A stretch of DNA of 64,000 nt from Clostridia bacterium (lineage in GTDB: Bacteria; Bacillota; Clostridia; Oscillospirales; CAG-382). The notes beneath the pieces are model-generated. The model was not told where the DNA came from, ran no database searches, and saw nothing but the letters and a program-made list of their open reading frames with translations. Position numbers and translations under genes: made by a program. Positions 59,761 through 64,000 of this stretch are shown piece after piece. Positions within the stretch are counted from its first letter, which is position 1; every line of letters starts with the position of its first letter. The DNA is taken from assembly GCA_017429165.1 (NCBI GenBank), contig JAFRPL010000015.1:55725-119724 (forward strand), written 5' to 3'.

Positions 59761-59816
59761 ATCTTATCTGTCTGTCTGTCTGTCAAAATTGTCCGCCAGT
59801 CAGCCATGCCTGTCAA
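59761..59816 (-). promoter_or_regulatory. Promoter region with GACA tetranucleotide repeat
   Basis: Minus strand TTGACA (59786-59781) is followed by GACA units and then TAAGAT (59766-59761). The gap is 14 bases now and would be 18 with one more unit. A second TTGACA (59816-59811), 17-bp spacer and GACAAT (59793-59788) just upstream could work regardless of repeat number. Confidence 0.5.
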
Positions 59817-59924
59817 CTCCTTTTCGTGGAAAATGGGTACAAAACACCATTCTCATACATCTTACGCCTCCATTATACCGATTCAAAACCGGCTTCGCCC
59901 CCTCAAAAATGATAGTCTTTTTAT

Positions 59925-59963
59925 GAAAAAAGCTGGAAAACTTCAAAAAAGTTTCCGGCTTTC
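59925..59963 (-). terminator. Terminator after the right response regulator
   Basis: On the minus strand AAAGCCGGAAACTT pairs with AAGTTTTCCAGCTTT and a T-run follows. Confidence 0.7.
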
Positions 59964-59977
59964 ATTGTATTCATGTT

Positions 59978-60607
59978 CTATTTTATCCCCGGTATGGCGA
60001 TCCCGCTTCTAACGGCGTTCACCGCCAGCTCTGTGCGGGAGGACGCCCCGGTTTTGGAGATCAGGTTGTTCACATGGTAGCGGACAGTGGTCACGCTCAA
60101 ATGGAGCGCCTCCGCGATCTCCTTGTCCGTCAGCCCTTCGGCCAGGCGCCGCAGCACGTCCAGCTCCCGCTCGGTGAACTCCGTGCTCTTGGCCATGCCG
60201 ATGGACGTTACGGGCGGGCTGTCCGGGAAGATATGCTCGCCCGCCATGGTCCTGTCCATGATCTCCAGCATGGGCGCCTGCTGCACCTCCTTATACCAAA
60301 AGGAATCCACGCCGATCTCCCTTGCGCGGCTCAAAAACAGGCTGTCCGGCATGGAGGTGACGACGATGATCTTTGTCTTGGGATAGGCCGCCTTGATCCG
60401 TGCGGCTGCGTCAAGGCCGTTGGAGCCGTCGTTCATCACCACGTCCATGATGACAAGATCGACCTTGCCTCCGGCGCAGTAGCCGTCGGCAAACTTGGCC
60501 GTGTCCAGCGATGCCGCCAGCTCATAGTTGTCGGAGGCGGCCACAAAGCTCTCGAAAAAATGGCGGGACATGCTCTGATCGTCAACGATCAACACTTTAT
60601 AGGGCAT
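59978..60607 (-). CDS. NarL/LuxR-type response regulator
   Basis: 209 residues. Receiver with DD (9-10), phosphoacceptor Asp55 in DLVIMDVVMNDG and Lys in YKEV; LuxR HTH FTERELDVLRRLAEGLTDKE, then IAEALHLSVTTVRYHVNNL. Starts inside the end of the kinase gene (11-base overlap), so they are tightly coupled. Closest design match in the window is the left cassette at 6367-7008. Confidence 0.92.
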   Translation of the reverse strand: MPYKVLIVDDQSMSRHFFESFVAASDNYELAASLDTAKFADGYCAGGKVDLVIMDVVMNDGSNGLDAAARIKAAYPKTKIIVVTSMPDSLFLSRAREIGVDSFWYKEVQQAPMLEIMDRTMAGEHIFPDSPPVTSIGMAKSTEFTERELDVLRRLAEGLTDKEIAEALHLSVTTVRYHVNNLISKTGASSRTELAVNAVRSGIAIPGIK

Positions 60608-61904
60608 TTTCTACCTCCTTTGGCAGTTCAAGTCGGATGGCGAAGGAGGGCCCGGTGCAGACCGTCATCGTGCCGCCCGCCTTTTCGGTCAGCTCGCGCA
60701 GAGAGGACAGCCCGCCCTTTTCCTCGACCTCGCCCGCAGGCGCTTCGCCGTTGTTGGTAAAGGTCACAATCATTCTTTCTTCGCCCTCAACCACCTGGAT
60801 CTGCAACTCGTCCCCGTGGGCGTGGCGCACTGTGTTCGTCATGCACTCATGGATCGCCACGGCGACGATATGCTTTTGCGGTTCTCTCTGCGGCAGGGAT
60901 CCCGTGACCAGGAGCGCAACGCGCAGCCGCGCCGCCATTTCGGTGAGCAGCTCATATTCATCCCGGACAGTCGTGGGAGCTTCCGTTTTGAGGAAAGAGA
61001 TATTCCGGCGCAGCCGCCCGATGATCTCCGCAAGCTCCGTTTCCGTGCCCCCGGCAAGGCAATAGTGCTTCATGGCAAGCAGATTGCTTCCCAGCTCGTC
61101 GTGGAGCTTTACCTTGGCATTCAATACTTCCCGCTCCACGGTCAGCGCCACGATCTCCTGATAAACTTTGGCAAGACGTTCATTCAGCGCCGTGACCTTC
61201 CGCTGCATGGCGAGCAGCTCCTCGGTTTTCCGGTAGGCTTCCGTGATGTCGGAGGCCAGCAGCATTTGCACGCGGTGCTTTTCAAAGGGGATCTCCTGGG
61301 CGCTGATCTTCCATGCCGTCCCATCGGCAAGAACCGTCACCGGCTCCTCGCCCACGGTGATCGTCCGGCAGCCGGGCGTAAGTGCGCCCTTGCGCAGCCG
61401 CTGGGAGAACACTTCTCCGCTGAGCAGCGCTTCCCCGGTCACGCTTTGGCAGAAATCCTCCATGACGCGGTTTTTCAGCAGCACGCGGCCGTCGGACGCA
61501 TAGCAGAGAATCCCGGAGGGCAGGCTGTCCGTCGCTTCCTTGATGGACATGCCGGTGATCCTGCTTTTTTCGTAACGATGGATATTCCAGAAGAGAAATG
61601 ACAGAGCCGCGGCCATAGCAATTAAGAGGGACAGCAGCAGCCAGTCCGGAGTCGCGGCAAAGCGTGATATGATGTCAGCCGCGGTCTGCGTATGTGCGCC
61701 GCCGTTCATCGCCATGCCGAAGCATTGCTCCATGAAGTAGGTCAGGGCGAGTATGGGCAGCGCCAGCCAGAGCCACCTGTACCGTTTCTGACGAAGCAGT
61801 AAAGCAATCACCGTCGCGGCAAAGAAAAACAGCAGCACAGACGAAACGTCCATTACGGCCCACAGCGCCGTTTTATAGTAGGGATTGCCCGGAAACAGCT
61901 TCAT
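60597..61904 (-). CDS. Membrane sensor histidine kinase
   Basis: 435 residues from ATG 61904, which overlaps the upstream stop (ATGA). Three membrane helices (12-35, 46-65, 88-106), a PAS-like domain (125-225), coiled coil, then KVKLHDELGSNLLA with phosphoacceptor His268, N-box HECMTNTVRHAHG and a C-terminal KGGLSSLRE with G-box. Same role as the left kinase but with its own membrane part. Confidence 0.88.
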   Translation of the reverse strand: MKLFPGNPYYKTALWAVMDVSSVLLFFFAATVIALLLRQKRYRWLWLALPILALTYFMEQCFGMAMNGGAHTQTAADIISRFAATPDWLLLSLLIAMAAALSFLFWNIHRYEKSRITGMSIKEATDSLPSGILCYASDGRVLLKNRVMEDFCQSVTGEALLSGEVFSQRLRKGALTPGCRTITVGEEPVTVLADGTAWKISAQEIPFEKHRVQMLLASDITEAYRKTEELLAMQRKVTALNERLAKVYQEIVALTVEREVLNAKVKLHDELGSNLLAMKHYCLAGGTETELAEIIGRLRRNISFLKTEAPTTVRDEYELLTEMAARLRVALLVTGSLPQREPQKHIVAVAIHECMTNTVRHAHGDELQIQVVEGEERMIVTFTNNGEAPAGEVEEKGGLSSLRELTEKAGGTMTVCTGPSFAIRLELPKEVENAL

Positions 61905-63520
61905 TTGCGCCCACCCCCTTCCGTGAAGGTGAGGACGATCAGCATATCCTGCTTGTTCTTTGAAATGGAAACCTTGCGGGAGAAGCCCTCGCCGTTCTGC
62001 CATGCGCCGTTGCTTTCATAGAGAAAATCATCCGCTTTGAGCATCATGCGCACGATCAGCTTCCGCTTGTCGGAGCGCACCGACACCATGAAGTCGGAGA
62101 GGGTGTCAAGGCTTTCCTCCACGATGGCCTCGATGTGCTCATAAGCCGCGATCACCATTTCAGCGGGATAAGAGCCGGTCCCCACGGAGGATATGGCCGT
62201 GTTGACGCCGCACAGACGCATATAGTCCAGCGATTCCGTCACGGCGGACATCAGCTCCACCACCGTCAGCGTTCCCGCAGCGGCAAGCAGCTCCATGTTG
62301 CCGCGCCGCTTGATGTAGGCGCTGATGACCGCGATTTGCGCGATCCGCTTTTCGGGGACGCTTTCCGCACCGCCCAGCAGCGCGTCGATCTGATCGAACT
62401 GCGGCTTTACGATCCGGATGATGCTGTCGTACATGCGGTTACGGGTTTCCAGCTCCGCCCGCTCCTGCCGGATGCGGTTTTCTTCCGCAAGGTATGCGTT
62501 GCGGGCTTCGATCTGTGCGGTCGCTTCCTCGATCTGCTGGTTCAGCCCGCGCACCTGCTTCATGTCCACCGTCCACCGGATGCTGCCGCCCTGAATGGCG
62601 TGGGACATGACTTTTGTGTCCTCGCATTCCGCAAAGGGGTAATCCGCCGCGGCGGTCTGATAGACCGGCAAGCCGCCTTGATCCAGAATGACCGCCGGGA
62701 TGAAGGAGGCGGAAAAGACAGTTTCATAGCCCATGTTGGCCGGGATCACGCCCACCTGAATACACGCTTCCAGCGTGCCGATGATGCAGAAAGCGGACAT
62801 TTCACCCATGTTCCATATCCTTGTTTGGAAAAAGTGGTGTCCGACGTCAAGCGGGTACAGGAGGAAATAGATCACCCCGGTCAAAAAGGGCAGAAGCGGC
62901 AGCCAGCGGTATTTGCGCCCGACAAAGCGGAAGTCCTTTTTCAAAATAACGAAATATGTCAGCGCATACAGGCCGTAGATGAAAAGTTTGACAAGGGAAA
63001 ACAGCCAGCCGTTCTTTTCTTGCCCGTTGTCGTCCATGACGCCGCTGGGAAAGGACTTTGCGAAGAAATGCAGGTCGTTTGTCAAAAAGCCCAGCGCCAG
63101 AAGAACGCCGAGGACGATCAGAAGGGCATAGAGGCGCGGCAGCGGCTTGTCCTTCGGGCGGTGGATCAGGACGGCCAGGAAGAAGCACAAAAGGGGCTGC
63201 GCGAGCATGGGGAGATACATGGCGTACCACAAATACCGCTGCGCTGTGACTTGACCGGAGAACATCTCGTAACGGAGAATCTGTAAAACAAATTGCAGGA
63301 GCAGGCAGACGGTGATCCACAGCATCAAGGCGCGCAGCCTGCCGTCTGTGACACGCTTCCGCACGGAGATCGCCCAGAGAATCGTCAACACGCCGCAGAA
63401 CAGCGACGAAAAGCTGAAGGTGAAATCCTTGGCATACAGGAGGACGCGGAGAAAGCCGCACAGGAGAAACGCAGCCGCGAACAGGATGATATTTTGTTTT
63501 GACGCTTTGGAAAGTATCAC
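61901..63520 (-). CDS. 7TM sensor with degenerate kinase end
   Basis: 539 residues from GTG 63520 (AAAGGAGGAA, spacing 7); a TTG at 63604 is less likely. About seven to eight membrane helices (10-245), a PAS-like segment, coiled coil with RNAYLAEENRIRQERAELET, and a C-terminal region that follows the kinase pattern (AAYEHIEAIVEESLDTLSDF; KRKLIVRMML) but without phosphoacceptor His, N-box Asn or G boxes. It is best read as a pseudokinase sensor partner of the next gene's kinase. Confidence 0.75.
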   Translation of the reverse strand: MILSKASKQNIILFAAAFLLCGFLRVLLYAKDFTFSFSSLFCGVLTILWAISVRKRVTDGRLRALMLWITVCLLLQFVLQILRYEMFSGQVTAQRYLWYAMYLPMLAQPLLCFFLAVLIHRPKDKPLPRLYALLIVLGVLLALGFLTNDLHFFAKSFPSGVMDDNGQEKNGWLFSLVKLFIYGLYALTYFVILKKDFRFVGRKYRWLPLLPFLTGVIYFLLYPLDVGHHFFQTRIWNMGEMSAFCIIGTLEACIQVGVIPANMGYETVFSASFIPAVILDQGGLPVYQTAAADYPFAECEDTKVMSHAIQGGSIRWTVDMKQVRGLNQQIEEATAQIEARNAYLAEENRIRQERAELETRNRMYDSIIRIVKPQFDQIDALLGGAESVPEKRIAQIAVISAYIKRRGNMELLAAAGTLTVVELMSAVTESLDYMRLCGVNTAISSVGTGSYPAEMVIAAYEHIEAIVEESLDTLSDFMVSVRSDKRKLIVRMMLKADDFLYESNGAWQNGEGFSRKVSISKNKQDMLIVLTFTEGGGRK

Positions 63521-63646
63521 CCGCGTTCCTCCTTTCTGAATGCTCCGGCATGTTTTCTGATTATCTATTATTATAGAGAGGGAAAACGGCTTTGTCCCCC
63601 TCAAAAATATCAGGTTTTTGCGTTCCGTTACGGAAAAAACACCGGC

Positions 63647-64000
63647 TCACCGGAACAGCGACAGGCTGCTTTTGACAATGCGGTTGACGAAGGAGATCAC
63701 TTCCTCCCGGCTGTATTTGTCATAGCCGCCCACAACCACATTCATCAATCCGTTTGACAGATGGGTATAGAGCATTTCAAGCTCCGCATCGGAGGCATGG
63801 TGAAGCTGATGCTTCCATACCGCAATGCTGGACGGTCTGGCAAGGTCGATCATCCGTCCGAGAACGGAGGGGCTTGCGTCGCCGAAGATCAGCACGCGGC
63901 AGGCGTCCCCGTGCTGCTCCACCATGGTATAGAGTGCGGCGATCAGCGCGCTCACGTCAAAGCCGTCGATCAGCCGCAGGGATTGTCCGAAGGCATCCAA
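63647..64000 (-). CDS. TetR-family regulator, C-terminal part (runs off window)
   Basis: 117 codons of an all-helical ligand-binding region: SALIAALYTMVEQHGDACRV, ELEMLYTHLSNGLMNVVVG, YSREEVISFVNRIVKSSL. The DNA-binding HTH would be to the right of the window. It could control the adjacent signalling cassette. Confidence 0.7.
   Translation of the reverse strand: MDAFGQSLRLIDGFDVSALIAALYTMVEQHGDACRVLIFGDASPSVLGRMIDLARPSSIAVWKHQLHHASDAELEMLYTHLSNGLMNVVVGGYDKYSREEVISFVNRIVKSSLSLFR

Noticed and set aside
62847..63551. Second frame on the minus strand within the 7TM gene
   Set aside because: Pro/Arg/His-rich translation typical of a shadow of GC-rich coding DNA.
1..64000. CRISPR array
   Set aside because: No regularly spaced direct repeats with unique spacers and no cas genes were found; the tandem repeats seen are iterons, tRNA stubs, microsatellite and stalk codons.

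Overview
The window looks like chromosomal DNA of a mid-to-high-GC Clostridia (Bacillota) bacterium, probably gut-associated. The evidence is AGGAGG-type ribosome sites, many lipobox lipoproteins, a class B sortase with PxTGD-ending surface proteins, TnpV/TnpW-type transposon genes, and a carbohydrate ABC transporter beside glycoside hydrolases. No rRNA or housekeeping marker is present, so genus and species cannot be given.

Layout. (A) 1-15.7 kb reads as the right part of a mobile element. It holds the start of a large serine recombinase, TnpW, a MobV relaxase with a disturbed 5' end, and a RepA-type ATPase flanked by 9-bp iterons. A long structured leader precedes RepA, driven by a promoter that overlaps a LexA-type box. 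Then come a regulatory cassette (Xre regulator, 7TM sensor, kinase, response regulator), a run of lipoproteins and exported proteins, an unclassified reverse transcriptase behind a structured noncoding region, and a TnpV pair at the right end. (B) 15.7-37.1 kb is host-like, with a different codon style (many GCG, ATA and CGC codons). It carries GH32, a GH28-like beta-helix protein, an acyltransferase, a 1528-residue GH42-like surface enzyme, a sugar ABC transporter with two binding lipoproteins, PspC, a reverse rubrerythrin, an SGNH esterase and a CBM9-like wall protein.

(C) 37.2-54.0 kb is a mobilizable element bounded by a 33-bp direct repeat that is part of tRNA-Ala(GGC). The intact tRNA is at 37348-37423, and a 3' tRNA piece with the same flank lies at 53984-54042. 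In between are a serine recombinase, ParB-like protein, MOBP relaxase, MobC, an oriT-like dyad, an Xre-TPR regulator, a DUF4143 ATPase, a HAD/TIM-barrel pair, a sigma-like gene under a second LexA-type box, an ArsR-type regulator with a two-gene ABC exporter, GNAT and TnpV. (D) 54.0-64.0 kb begins with the left end of a related element whose recombinase is cut off at 55048 and joined to a sortase gene. The sortase, an InlB-repeat surface protein and a small peptide form one operon behind an attenuator and a promoter holding a GACA tetranucleotide repeat. A second three-part signalling cassette (response regulator, kinase, 7TM pseudokinase) and the end of a TetR regulator close the window.

Most novel candidates: the reverse transcriptase with its stem-bounded noncoding region (13464-14832); the noncoding module shared by two unrelated mobilization regions (3278-3414 versus 42564-42601 plus 43361-43448), with base changes that keep pairing; the possibly phase-variable sortase operon; and the tRNA-Ala integration locus with tandem tRNA 5' stubs.
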